Below are positions 45,169 to 53,482 of a stretch of 64,000 nt of DNA, in pieces. The stretch's first letter is position 1. Each line of letters begins with the position of its first letter. The notes below the pieces were generated by a model. The model did no database searches, was not told where the DNA came from, and saw only the letters and a program-made list of their open reading frames with translations. Origin of the DNA: Guyparkeria sp. WRN-7. GTDB lineage: Bacteria; Pseudomonadota; Gammaproteobacteria; Halothiobacillales; Halothiobacillaceae. The translations under genes were made by a program, and so were the position numbers. Location: contig NZ_LRFH01000015.1 in NCBI RefSeq assembly GCF_001641825.1, positions 62,001-126,000 on the forward strand, read 5' to 3'.

Positions 45169-45654
45169 CTATTCGCCGGCCGCGCCGCAGGCCTGCTCGA
45201 TGACGGCGTCGAGGCGCTTGAGGCGCTCCTGGCGCTGCTCTTCGGTCATCGGCTGGTACTTGCCGGACTCGTCCTCGATCATCAGCTGGTTGCCACTGTT
45301 GGCGACCGCCTCGCGTTGCTCACGTGCCTGGCGGCAGGTCTCGCGCGCCTTTTCGCGGTCGACCACCTTGACCTCGGTTGACGGGTCGGTGGCCCGGTCG
45401 GTATCGGCGGTCGCGGCCTCTTCCTCGCCGGCCGATGCGTCGGTCGTGGTCGCTGCGGGGGTGCCGGTTGCTTCGATGGTCTCGGAGGGCCGATCCTTCG
45501 GCGGCGTCTGCGAGAACGTCACGTTGCCGTGTTCGTCGATCGACTTGTAGATGGTCGCCGCACCGGCCGGCGACCCGGCGAACAGGACGGTGACGAGGCT
45601 CGCCGCGGCGATCAGACGCAGCGACGAAATCAGACGTGTTGCGATTCCTTGCAT
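45169..45654 (-). CDS. DUF4124 exported protein
   Basis: A 161-residue exported protein. A signal peptide ([23 protein letters not shown]) is followed directly by the DUF4124 motif [19 protein letters not shown], an acidic Ala/Thr-rich linker and a charged helical C-terminus with two cysteines. DUF4124 domains are common in gammaproteobacterial periplasmic proteins of unknown function. GGAAGTGGAAA precedes the ATG. It sits between proS and a divergent LysR regulator. Confidence 0.85.
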   Translation of the reverse strand: MQGIATRLISSLRLIAAASLVTVLFAGSPAGAATIYKSIDEHGNVTFSQTPPKDRPSETIEATGTPAATTTDASAGEEEAATADTDRATDPSTEVKVVDREKARETCRQAREQREAVANSGNQLMIEDESGKYQPMTEEQRQERLKRLDAVIEQACGAAGE

Positions 45655-45842
45655 GATTTCCACTTCCCGGGCTGATGGTTTTCTCACGTGATTGGCTGAG
45701 CATAAACCGCTTGGCATGGCGTGAAAAGCCCTGCTGGCCCGATGGTGGCGGGCTTGGGCTGCGGGCGCTGGTCGCAAACCACAAGCTGCCTTGATACACT
45801 CTGCGGTCATATTTATTGCCCACCCGAACAGAGAGCGGACCT

Positions 45843-46796
45843 ATGGCCGATCGTCGCCTCAAGGTTTTCAATACCGTTGCCCGTCTGCTGAGCTTCACCA
45901 AGGCAGCCGAGGCACTGCACATGACGCAGCCGGCGGTCACGTTCCAGGTGCGGCAGCTCGAGGAACATTTCGACACCCGCCTGTTCGATCGGACGCACAA
46001 CCGCGTCACGCTGACCGACGTGGGCCACACCGTCTACGAGATCTCCGAGCGCATCTTCGAGCTCTACGACGAGATGGACCGGCGCGTGAAGGAAATGACC
46101 GGCGAGATCGGTGGGGCGCTCAACATCGGCGCGAGCATGACGGTGGCCGAGAACATGCTGCCGGCCTTGCTCGGCAACTTCCGCCAGGAGCACCCGGACC
46201 TGTCCGTGCGCCTGAAGGTGGGCAATACCGAAGCGGTGGTCTCCATGGTCGAGCACAACGTGGTCGACCTGGCCCTGGTCGAGGGCAGCGTTACCAACAA
46301 GAACCTGCTGGTGGAAACCTGCCGACGGGACGAGCTGGTGGTGATCATGCCCCCCGAGCATGAATTGGCCGCCTATGCCGAGGAAGGTGTTCCGGCAGAG
46401 AAGCTGGTCAACTACCCGTTCATCTGCCGCGAGGAGGGTTCGGGTACCCGCGAGGTGGTGATCGCCTACATGAACGAGCAGGGCTTCGGCGAAAGCGCGG
46501 ACGCCTGCATGGAGCTCGGCAGTCCCGAGGCGATCAAGGGCGCGGTCGAGGCCGGCATGGGGCTGTCGATCATGTCGTCGGCCGGGATCAGCAAAGAACT
46601 CAAGCTGGGTCTGCTGAAGGCCGTGCCGCTCGCGCCGCGGCTGTACCGCGACTTTTCCTTTGTCCGTCAGCGCCACAAGTTCCGCCTGCCGGCGATGGAG
46701 CAGCTGCTGGAGTTCTCGCGTGGCTACTGCCGCGACAGCACCCCCATGCACGATCTGGAGGTGATCCAGCACACGGCCAACGGCGAGGAGGCCTGA
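45843..46796 (+). CDS. LysR-family transcriptional regulator
   Basis: A 317-residue LysR-type regulator. The winged helix-turn-helix is at about residues 5-62 (LKVFNTVARLLSFTKAAEAL, HMTQPAVTFQVRQLEEHF), followed by an effector-binding domain of the periplasmic-binding-protein fold (IGASMTVAENMLPALLGNF to GMGLSIMSSAGISKEL). In overall pattern it resembles CbbR/CysB-like regulators of sulfur and carbon metabolism, but target and effector cannot be read from the sequence. It is divergent from the DUF4124 gene. Confidence 0.93.
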   Translation: MADRRLKVFNTVARLLSFTKAAEALHMTQPAVTFQVRQLEEHFDTRLFDRTHNRVTLTDVGHTVYEISERIFELYDEMDRRVKEMTGEIGGALNIGASMTVAENMLPALLGNFRQEHPDLSVRLKVGNTEAVVSMVEHNVVDLALVEGSVTNKNLLVETCRRDELVVIMPPEHELAAYAEEGVPAEKLVNYPFICREEGSGTREVVIAYMNEQGFGESADACMELGSPEAIKGAVEAGMGLSIMSSAGISKELKLGLLKAVPLAPRLYRDFSFVRQRHKFRLPAMEQLLEFSRGYCRDSTPMHDLEVIQHTANGEEA

Positions 46797-46828
46797 CGGC
46801 TCGCCCCGCCGATCCTGTCCGGCAGATC

Positions 46829-46855
46829 AGACGCCCGCCTATCCGGCGGGCGTCT
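46829..46855 (+). terminator. Terminator after the LysR gene
   Basis: An 11-bp stem AGACGCCCGCC / GGCGGGCGTCT with a TATCC loop, 32 nt after the LysR stop codon. The following sequence TGCGTCTG is only weakly U-rich. Confidence 0.6.
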
Positions 46856-46987
46856 TGCGTCTGGGGTGCCTCGTCTCGGGCCGGAACAACGTCCCCGGTG
46901 GGAAGAGAGGTGCAATGGATGTTGGGCAATGGGCTTGGATAGACGCCTGGCCAGAAGGTCCTGACCAGAAGGTTCTGGGCAAAAAGA

Positions 46988-47017
46988 AAACCCGGCGCGG
47001 ATGACCCGGCCGGGTTT
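46988..47017 (-). terminator. Terminator after the DUF302 lipoprotein gene
   Basis: A stem AAACCCGGC / GCCGGGTTT with a 12-nt loop, followed on the minus strand by a U-rich run (TTTTCTTTTT, complement of 46981-46990). It lies 41 nt after the DUF302 gene stop. Confidence 0.8.
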
Positions 47018-47058
47018 CGTCTGAGCCGCCGGAGCGGCTCGGGCTGCGGGCGCCTGGC

Positions 47059-47628
47059 TTAGAAGCCGCCGGACGCGCCTGCCTTCATCATGCTGTAGAT
47101 GGTGTCACGAACGTGCTGGGCGTTCTTCTTGAACTCCGGCGGCATTTCGCGGCCACCGTGGACGAACATGTCCATGTTCAGGCCGTACAGCCAGTAGTTG
47201 CCTTCCTCGTCCTCGACCACCGAGATGCGGCACGGCAGGTAGGCGGAGAAGTACGGGCTGAAGTCCACGGCCTGACGGGCGATCTGCGGGCTGCAGTACT
47301 GATAGATCATCAGGTAGCGCTGCTCTTCGCCGGTTTCCAGCTCGAGCTGCTTGGACAGCGGCATCTCGCCGACGTTGGCGAGACCGCTGCCGACAGCGGC
47401 CGACTCGATGCTCATCTTGATGTCTTCCGGGGTCAGACCTTCGTCGACCTTCATCCGCCACACGGTAGCGGCACCAAGGTCGCCGCCGCTTTCGACGAAC
47501 TTGTCATACATCTCCATGTAGATGTCCATGGCCTGCGGGTCGAGCTCGTCCTTCACGGACAAGAAGCCGCAGCCGGAAAGCGACAGAATGGCGACACCAA
47601 GAATGGTTGTCTTGAGGAAATTACGCAT
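47059..47628 (-). CDS. DUF302-domain lipoprotein
   Basis: A 189-residue lipoprotein with signal peptide and lipobox LSGC (Cys20). The C-terminal half carries the DUF302 pattern, including SAYLPCRISVVEDEEGNYWLY and the following NMDMFVHGGREMP. DUF302 proteins are frequent in sulfur-oxidising bacteria but their role is not established. AGGGAGAG precedes the ATG. Upstream is an AT-rich gap of about 200 nt separating it from phoH on the same strand, so it probably has its own promoter. Confidence 0.85.
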   Translation of the reverse strand: MRNFLKTTILGVAILSLSGCGFLSVKDELDPQAMDIYMEMYDKFVESGGDLGAATVWRMKVDEGLTPEDIKMSIESAAVGSGLANVGEMPLSKQLELETGEEQRYLMIYQYCSPQIARQAVDFSPYFSAYLPCRISVVEDEEGNYWLYGLNMDMFVHGGREMPPEFKKNAQHVRDTIYSMMKAGASGGF

Positions 47629-47836
47629 GGGTGACTCTCCCTGTGGAATATTTCGCAGTGGAACTCTAAGGATCCTTGCGAAATCGATTATCGGCGCATT
47701 AGTACATGCTTACAAACTGGATTAATTTACCTCGAATAAAGGTGCTTAATCTGGTTATCGATGCCTTCCTTGGCTAACAGTTCATGCTGACGGTGCGCAT
47801 CGCGGCGTGACGCCGTTGCGTGAATCGGCCGCGAGG

Positions 47837-49261
47837 TCAGAGCACCTCGGCGGCGAACTCGGCCAGTCGGGAACGCTCGCCCCGTGCGAGGGTCACGTGT
47901 GCCCCATGTGCCCAGCCGCGGAAGCGGTCGACCACGAAGGTCAGACCCGAGCTGGTCTCGGTCAGGTAGGGGGTGTCGATCTGCGCCACGTTGCCCAGGC
48001 AGACCATCTTGGTTCCGGGGCCGGCGCGGGTGATCAGGGTGCGCATCTGCTTGGCGGTGAGGTTCTGCGCCTCGTCGATGATGACGAACTTGTTCTGGAA
48101 GGTCCGCCCGCGCATGAAGTTGAGCGAGCGGATCTTGATGCGCGACTGCAGCAGGTCGTTGGTCGCCGCCCGCTCCCAGGAGCCGCCCCCGCCGTCGGTC
48201 TTGGCCAGTACCTCGAGGTTGTCCATCAGCGCCCCCATCCAGGGCGTCATCTTCTCCTCCTCGGTGCCCGGCAGGTAGCCGATGTCCTCGCCCACCGGAA
48301 TGGTGACGCGCGTCATCACGATCTCGGTGAACTGCTTCTGTTCCAGCACCTGCGTCAGGGCGGCGGCCAGTGTCAGCAGCGTCTTGCCGGTGCCGGCCTG
48401 GCCGAGCAGGCTGACGAAGTCGATGTCCGGGTCCATCAGCGCGTTCAGGGCGAAGCTCTGTTCGGGGTTGCGGGCGGTGATGCCCCACACCGAATGACGT
48501 TCCTGCTCGTAGCTGGTGATGTTTTCGAGCACGGCGGTGCCGTCGCCATGGACTTCGCGGACCACGGCCGTGAACGGTGCCGGGGCCTCGAGTCGTAGAT
48601 AGAGGTTCGGGTACCACTCCTCGGTATCGGCGCCTTGGACGCGGTAGAAGATGCGTCCCTCGTCCTGCCAGGACTCCAGCGACTGGCCATGTGCCTCCCA
48701 GAAGTCGGGCCCCAGGATCTCGTAGCCGGTATGCAGCAACGAGACGTCGTCGAGCACCTGGTCGTTGTGATAGTCCTCCGCCTTCAGGCCGACTGCCGTG
48801 GCCTTGATGCGCAGGTTGATGTCCTTGGAAACCAGGATCACCTCGCGATCGGTGATCTGTTCCTTGAGAGCCAGGGTGATGCCCAGTATCTGGTTGTCCG
48901 CCCGGTTGCCCGGCAGGTTGACCGGCAGGTCGCTCGTTTCCTCGTGGGTCTGCAGGAATAGTTTGCCCGTTGGCGTGGCGGCGTGTTCGGCCTTGCCGTG
49001 GAGGGTGGTGTGGATCGGCAGTCCTTCGTCGAGGGTGCTGATGTCCACGTCGGCCAGCATCTCGTCGAGAAAACGGCTCACCTGGCGGACGTTGCGGGCC
49101 GTTTCCGACTGTCCCTTCTTGCCGCCATCGAGCTCCTCGAGCACGATCATCGGCAGGTAGATGTCGTGCTCCATGAAGCGGTAGAGGGCGGTGGGATCGT
49201 GCATCAGCACGTTGGTGTCCAGAACGAACAGGCAGCGGGTCTTGCGGGTCGTGTCGATCAT
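47837..49261 (-). CDS. PIN-domain/PhoH-type ATPase
   Basis: A 474-residue PhoH2-like protein: an N-terminal PIN RNase domain (LFVLDTNVLMHDPTAL, with further acidic residues around ADNQILGITLAL and VSKDINLRIKA) fused to a C-terminal PhoH helicase-like ATPase with Walker A LLGQAGTGKTLLT and Walker B FVIIDEAQNL. Such fusions unwind and cleave RNA in studied species. It lies 51 nt downstream of bcp on the same strand. Confidence 0.93.
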   Translation of the reverse strand: MIDTTRKTRCLFVLDTNVLMHDPTALYRFMEHDIYLPMIVLEELDGGKKGQSETARNVRQVSRFLDEMLADVDISTLDEGLPIHTTLHGKAEHAATPTGKLFLQTHEETSDLPVNLPGNRADNQILGITLALKEQITDREVILVSKDINLRIKATAVGLKAEDYHNDQVLDDVSLLHTGYEILGPDFWEAHGQSLESWQDEGRIFYRVQGADTEEWYPNLYLRLEAPAPFTAVVREVHGDGTAVLENITSYEQERHSVWGITARNPEQSFALNALMDPDIDFVSLLGQAGTGKTLLTLAAALTQVLEQKQFTEIVMTRVTIPVGEDIGYLPGTEEEKMTPWMGALMDNLEVLAKTDGGGGSWERAATNDLLQSRIKIRSLNFMRGRTFQNKFVIIDEAQNLTAKQMRTLITRAGPGTKMVCLGNVAQIDTPYLTETSSGLTFVVDRFRGWAHGAHVTLARGERSRLAEFAAEVL

Positions 49262-49312
49262 CGATGCAGGATTCCCAGTCAGTTGGGGTGGCCGTTGCCG
49301 GGCAACGGATGG

Positions 49313-49807
49313 TCAGAGCGCCTTGACGGCCTCGAGTACCTCGTCGACGTGACCGGGGACCTTGACCTTGCGCCAGGCGCGCCGGATCACGCCATCGGCG
49401 TCGATCAGGAAGGTGCTGCGCTCGATGCCCTCGAAACGCTTGCCGAACATGTTCTTCATGCGCAGGACGTTGAACGCCTCGCTGACCGATCGATCCGTAT
49501 CCGCGATCAGCGGGAAGGTGAGCCCCTGCTTGTCGCAGAACTTGCGATGGCTGGCCGCATCGTCGTTCGATACGCCGATCACGCGCGCCCCGGCCGACTC
49601 GAAGTCGGTCAGGTGCGCCTGGAAGTCACGTGCCTCGGTGGTGCAGCCGGGGGTGTTGTCGCGGGGGTAGAAGTAGAGCACCAGGGGCGTGCCCTTGAGA
49701 TCGGCCATCGAGAGGTGCTGGCCGTCGGTAGTGGTGCCGCTGAATGCGGGGGCGGCCTGGTTCTCGGTCGGTTCGACGGCCGGCTTCGCGGTACTCTGCT
49801 TGCTCAT
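49313..49807 (-). CDS. bcp: Peroxiredoxin of the Bcp/PrxQ family
   Basis: A thiol peroxidase that reduces hydrogen and organic peroxides. The peroxidatic Cys55 is in FYPRDNTPGCTTEA. The resolving cysteine five residues later, found in E. coli Bcp, is missing (Arg60), but Cys91 in HRKFCDKQG is 36 residues on, a spacing I recall from the Xanthomonas Bcp Cys48-Cys84 pair. The 164-residue protein has a short charged N-terminal extension. It precedes phoH in the same direction. Confidence 0.93.
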   Translation of the reverse strand: MSKQSTAKPAVEPTENQAAPAFSGTTTDGQHLSMADLKGTPLVLYFYPRDNTPGCTTEARDFQAHLTDFESAGARVIGVSNDDAASHRKFCDKQGLTFPLIADTDRSVSEAFNVLRMKNMFGKRFEGIERSTFLIDADGVIRRAWRKVKVPGHVDEVLEAVKAL

Positions 49808-49944
49808 TGCTGACTATGTGACTCCTCGTGTGTTTAACCCTGATGAAATCCGTGTCAGTCCACGCGATCCTCGACTCAATATAGCAGCCGGCGAAGGCCG
49901 TGCGACCACGCGTCGGTGCTTTGTGGAACCGGGCATGGCGCGGC

Positions 49945-49974
49945 TTGTCACTGGCGGATAACTGCCGGTACTAT
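49945..49974 (+). promoter_or_regulatory. Sigma-70-type promoter upstream of dapA
   Basis: TTGTCA (49945-49950) and TACTAT (49969-49974) separated by 18 bp, about 80 nt upstream of the dapA start, in the 246-nt gap between divergent bcp and dapA. This is the best sigma-70 match seen in the window. Confidence 0.5.
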
Positions 49975-50053
49975 GCGAGTTTGGTCCCGCTTCGACCGCG
50001 CAGGCACGGGACGGTCACGATCACCCTTTGGCGACAGTTACACGCGAGGCGAC

Positions 50054-50950
50054 ATGGCGGCGAACACGATTACCGGCAGCATGGTGGCCCTGGTCACCCC
50101 ATTGCACGACGACGGCGCAGTGGATTATGTCGGTCTCAAACGCCTGATCGAGTGGCACGTTGCCTCCGGGTCACACGCGATCGTTGCCGTCGGCACGACC
50201 GGTGAATCCGCCACCCTCGACTACGAGGAGCACATTGCCGTGATCCGGGCGACGGTGGATCTGGTTGCCGGTCGGCTGCCGGTTATCGCGGGCACCGGCG
50301 CGAATTCCACCCGCGAGGCGCTGGCGCTGGCGCGCGGCGCCCGTTCGGCCGGCGCGGATGCCCACCTTTCGGTCACGCCCTACTACAACAAGCCCACCCA
50401 GGAAGGCTTGAAGCAGCATTTCCGGGCGATTGCCGATGCCGTCGACCTGCCGATGATCCTCTACAACGTGCCCGGGCGTACCGCCGTGGACATGGCCCCG
50501 GACACCACTTTGAGCCTCGCCGAGCACCCGCGCATCGTCGGCGTCAAGGAGGCGGCCGGCTCGATCGAGCGGATGCGCGACCTGATCACGCGTGGTCCGG
50601 AGGGCTTCGCCGTCTACAGCGGCGAGGACAACCTGGGCGCGGCCTGCATGCTGGCCGGTGGTCAGGGAAGCATTTCCGTGACCGCCAATGTCGCGCCCAA
50701 CCTGATGGCGCGTATGGCCGAGGCGGCGCTGGCGGGCGATGAGGCGGCCACCGAGACGCTCGACGGCCAGCTCGCACCGCTGCATCGCGAACTCTTCTGT
50801 CAGACCAATCCGATCCCGGTCAAGTGGGCCCTGCAGCGCATGGGCCTGATCGGGCCAACCCTGCGCCTGCCTCTGACCGAGCTGGACAGCTACTGTCACG
50901 CCGGTCTCGAGGAGGCGCTCGACGCGGCCGGCTGTCTCAAGTCGGCCTGA
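50054..50950 (+). CDS. dapA: 4-hydroxy-tetrahydrodipicolinate synthase
   Basis: Condenses pyruvate with aspartate semialdehyde, the first step of lysine/diaminopimelate synthesis. The 298-residue TIM barrel shows GSMVALVTPLHDDGAVDY, GTTGESATL, YYNKPTQEGLKQHF with the catalytic Tyr, and the Schiff-base lysine in VGVKEAAGSIERM. GAGG precedes the ATG. It is followed by bamC after 40 nt, the conserved dapA-bamC order. Confidence 0.97.
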   Translation: MAANTITGSMVALVTPLHDDGAVDYVGLKRLIEWHVASGSHAIVAVGTTGESATLDYEEHIAVIRATVDLVAGRLPVIAGTGANSTREALALARGARSAGADAHLSVTPYYNKPTQEGLKQHFRAIADAVDLPMILYNVPGRTAVDMAPDTTLSLAEHPRIVGVKEAAGSIERMRDLITRGPEGFAVYSGEDNLGAACMLAGGQGSISVTANVAPNLMARMAEAALAGDEAATETLDGQLAPLHRELFCQTNPIPVKWALQRMGLIGPTLRLPLTELDSYCHAGLEEALDAAGCLKSA

Positions 50951-50990
50951 CGGCATCCCCATTCATTCAAGACACTGGAACCAAACCGGC

Positions 50991-52103
50991 ATGCGAAACC
51001 CCACCCCCTCACGGATGTTGACCTTCGCCGCGGTGGCGGCCGCGGGCCTGATCAGCGGTTGCTCCAGCCTGCCCTTCGTCGGTGACGACGATCGCGAGGT
51101 GAACCGCGCCGCTCAGCTTGAAGTGCCTCCGGCCTTCTCCGGTCCGGCCGCTGGTGGCTCGGTGGCGCTGCCCGAAATCGCCTCGGCACGGGCCGAGGCG
51201 ATGGCGCGCGAGGAAGAGTCCGGCGTGCTGGCGACCGGCACCGACATCGAGGTGGCCGGGGAGCCGGGCAGCCGCTACCTGGTGGTGGGCACCGACCCCG
51301 ACACCGTGTGGCCGAAGCTGCAGGGCTTCCTGCGCGACGAGGGTTACAGCATCCGCCGCCTGGAGCCGAACGTCGGCCTGATCGAGACCGACTGGACCGG
51401 CGTGGCGAGCAACGAGGGCCCGGGTTTCTCGATCATGCGCATCCTCAAGATCGCGCAGGACACGCTGTTCAAGCCCGACTCGATCGAGAAGGTGCGCCTG
51501 CGCATCGAGCAGGGCGAGGGCGAGAACGAGACCCTGGTGTTCGTTACCGGCCAGAAGCGCGAGCTGACTGGCGACGAGCCGCTGGTACCCGGCGACGAGA
51601 GCACCACCTTCGAGTACAGCAAGTCGGCGGATTCGTCGGCACTGACCGCCGAGACCATGTCGCGGCTGGCGGCCTACCTCTCCGGTGGTTCGGCCGAGGA
51701 GTCGCGGGCCATGGTGGGCGCGAAGTTCCAGGCCCGCTCCAAGGTGATCAGCGGTGACGAGCCGGAAGATCGCTATATCGAGGTTGCCCAGTCCTATCCG
51801 CGCGCCTGGAACCGTCTGGGGCTGGCGCTCGATCGCCTCGGCTTCGACCCGGTCTCGCGTGATCGCGAGGACGGCGAGATCGAGGTCAAGCACAGCTACC
51901 CGCAGGCGCTCTACGAGGGCATCGTGATGCGTGGCGTGACCGTCGATCGCGACGCCGAGATGACGCTGCATCTGTCGCTGGAGGTTATGCCGCGCCGTGA
52001 CGGCGGCACCGACGTGCGCATCGAAAAGATCAACGTGGCCGGCGGCACGTTGCCGAAGGACCGCGCCGTGATCCTCTCGCGGATCAACGCCGAGCTGGAG
52101 TGA
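50991..52103 (+). CDS. bamC: Outer-membrane assembly lipoprotein BamC
   Basis: A lipoprotein of the BAM complex that inserts beta-barrel proteins into the outer membrane. The lipobox LISGC gives Cys24. An extended, proline-rich BamD-binding region follows (AAQLEVPPAF), then two helix-grip domains (about 95-210 and 240-370), the first containing LVVGTDPDTVWPKLQGFLRD and the second YIEVAQSYPRAWNRLGLALD. The 370-residue length fits. It is downstream of dapA and followed by a strong terminator. Confidence 0.92.
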   Translation: MRNPTPSRMLTFAAVAAAGLISGCSSLPFVGDDDREVNRAAQLEVPPAFSGPAAGGSVALPEIASARAEAMAREEESGVLATGTDIEVAGEPGSRYLVVGTDPDTVWPKLQGFLRDEGYSIRRLEPNVGLIETDWTGVASNEGPGFSIMRILKIAQDTLFKPDSIEKVRLRIEQGEGENETLVFVTGQKRELTGDEPLVPGDESTTFEYSKSADSSALTAETMSRLAAYLSGGSAEESRAMVGAKFQARSKVISGDEPEDRYIEVAQSYPRAWNRLGLALDRLGFDPVSRDREDGEIEVKHSYPQALYEGIVMRGVTVDRDAEMTLHLSLEVMPRRDGGTDVRIEKINVAGGTLPKDRAVILSRINAELE

Positions 52104-52146
52104 TCCTGCCTCGCCGCCCGTGTTTCGTCACGGGCAGGCGCACATG

Positions 52147-52180
52147 AAAAAGGCCCCGTCGGGATGACGGGGCCTTTTTT
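52147..52180. terminator. Bidirectional terminator between bamC and folE2
   Basis: A 14-bp stem AAAAAGGCCCCGTC / GACGGGGCCTTTTT with a 5-nt loop and a six-T tail on the plus strand. It is positioned between the convergent bamC and folE2 stop codons. Confidence 0.93.
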
Positions 52181-52205
52181 CTGGTCAAGCCTGGCTCGTT
52201 GGGCC

Positions 52206-52994
52206 TCAACGCCCGGGGCGGTGGATCACGGCCCAGGCCGAGTGGTTGTGGATCGATTCGAAGTTCTCGACGCTGATCGAGAAGCCGTTCAGGCCCGGAT
52301 AGTCCTCCAGGGCGTTGGCGACATCGCGCACCATGTCCTCGACGAATTTCGGATTGTCGAAGGCATATTCGGTGATGTACTTCTCGTCCGGGCGCTTCAG
52401 GAGTCCCCACAGCGGGCAGGACCCCTGAGCCTCGACTGCACCGATCAGCGCCCGCAATGACAGGGACGGATCGCTGATCTCGCCCTCGACGGTGATGTGC
52501 GAGCGCTGGTTGTGGGCACCGTAGGCCGAGATCTCCTTCGAACAGGGGCAGAGGCTGGTGACCGGGATCACCAGCTTGATGCCGATATGTGCCCGACCGT
52601 GCTCGACGCGCCCGCTGAGGGTGACGTCGTAGTCCATCATCGCCCCCTGGCCGCTGACCGGGGCATCCTTGGCGACGAAGTAGGGGAAGGTGAAATGCGC
52701 CTCACCGGACTGTGCCTCGAGCCGGTCGATCATCGTCTGGGTCCACTCGGCCAGCGTGTCGACCGACAGGGTCAGCGGCCCCTCGTTGAGCAGCGCGACG
52801 AAGCGCGACATGTGGGTGCCCTTCTTGTCCGCCGGCAGGCCGACGGTCAGCTGGCACTCGGCGACACTCGCCTGCTCCAGGCCGTCGTCGCGAAGGGTCA
52901 CTGGGTGACGAATCGCCTTGATGCCCACCTGGTCGATGGCGATATCACGCGCATCGTGGCTGGACTGGACATCGGGCATTTCGTGGCTGTTCAT
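52206..52994 (-). CDS. folE2: GTP cyclohydrolase FolE2 (type IB)
   Basis: Converts GTP to dihydroneopterin triphosphate, entry to folate and queuosine synthesis, by an enzyme unrelated in metal use to zinc-dependent FolE. The 262-residue protein has the FolE2 cysteine motif TSLCPCSKEIS (Cys149, Cys151) and the later IHNHSAWAVI end. The ATG at 52994 is preferred over an in-frame TTG 6 nt upstream. It lies 86 nt after queD on the same strand, so both GTP-derived pterin steps are linked. Confidence 0.95.
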   Translation of the reverse strand: MNSHEMPDVQSSHDARDIAIDQVGIKAIRHPVTLRDDGLEQASVAECQLTVGLPADKKGTHMSRFVALLNEGPLTLSVDTLAEWTQTMIDRLEAQSGEAHFTFPYFVAKDAPVSGQGAMMDYDVTLSGRVEHGRAHIGIKLVIPVTSLCPCSKEISAYGAHNQRSHITVEGEISDPSLSLRALIGAVEAQGSCPLWGLLKRPDEKYITEYAFDNPKFVEDMVRDVANALEDYPGLNGFSISVENFESIHNHSAWAVIHRPGR

Positions 52995-53080
52995 GGGCAA
53001 TTCAAACGCAGTGTTGGGTGAGGGGCCGTTCGGGCTCGGGGCCCGACTCTAGCATGTTGCCGCCGGTCACGCCGGTGGCA

Positions 53081-53482
53081 TCAGGGGCGGAAGGTGACCG
53101 CCGAGCGGGCGTTCTCCCACACCGTGACCGCGGAGACGTGATAGGTCTCGGTGTCGAAGGTGGTGGCCAGGGCATGGTGGAAATGGGCCGCGATGTGTTC
53201 GGCGGTCGGGTTGACCGTGTCGAACGGCGGCACCTCGTTGAGGTAGGCGTGATCGAGCCGCTTGGCAATCTCGCGGGCCCGGGCACGGATGACCTTGAAG
53301 TCGACCACCATGCCGACGTCGTCCAGTTTCTGACCGGTGACCTCGATCACCACACGCCAGTTGTGGCCGTGCAGGCGGGCGCAATTGCCCTCGTAGCCGT
53401 GGAGCTGGTGCGCCGCGGCGAATTCCACCTCGGTGGTCAGGGTGTAGCTGCCCCCTGAAGGCAGGGAAGACGGGGTGCTCAT
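53081..53482 (-). CDS. queD: 6-carboxytetrahydropterin synthase QueD
   Basis: Converts dihydroneopterin triphosphate to 6-carboxy-tetrahydropterin in queuosine synthesis. The 133-residue T-fold enzyme has its zinc histidines in AAAHQLHGYEGNCARLHGHN, where the Cys is catalytic, and the conserved PTAEHIAAH segment. Its start overlaps the dxs stop by 4 nt (ATGA), and folE2 follows, giving dxs-queD-folE2. GluQ in this window also depends on queuosine. Confidence 0.93.
   Translation of the reverse strand: MSTPSSLPSGGSYTLTTEVEFAAAHQLHGYEGNCARLHGHNWRVVIEVTGQKLDDVGMVVDFKVIRARAREIAKRLDHAYLNEVPPFDTVNPTAEHIAAHFHHALATTFDTETYHVSAVTVWENARSAVTFRP

Noticed and set aside
47727-48617. Minus-strand frame overlapping phoH in another phase
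   Set aside because: Arg/Pro/Gly-rich composition typical of an off-frame reading of a high-GC gene; the phoH frame has clear PIN and Walker motifs.
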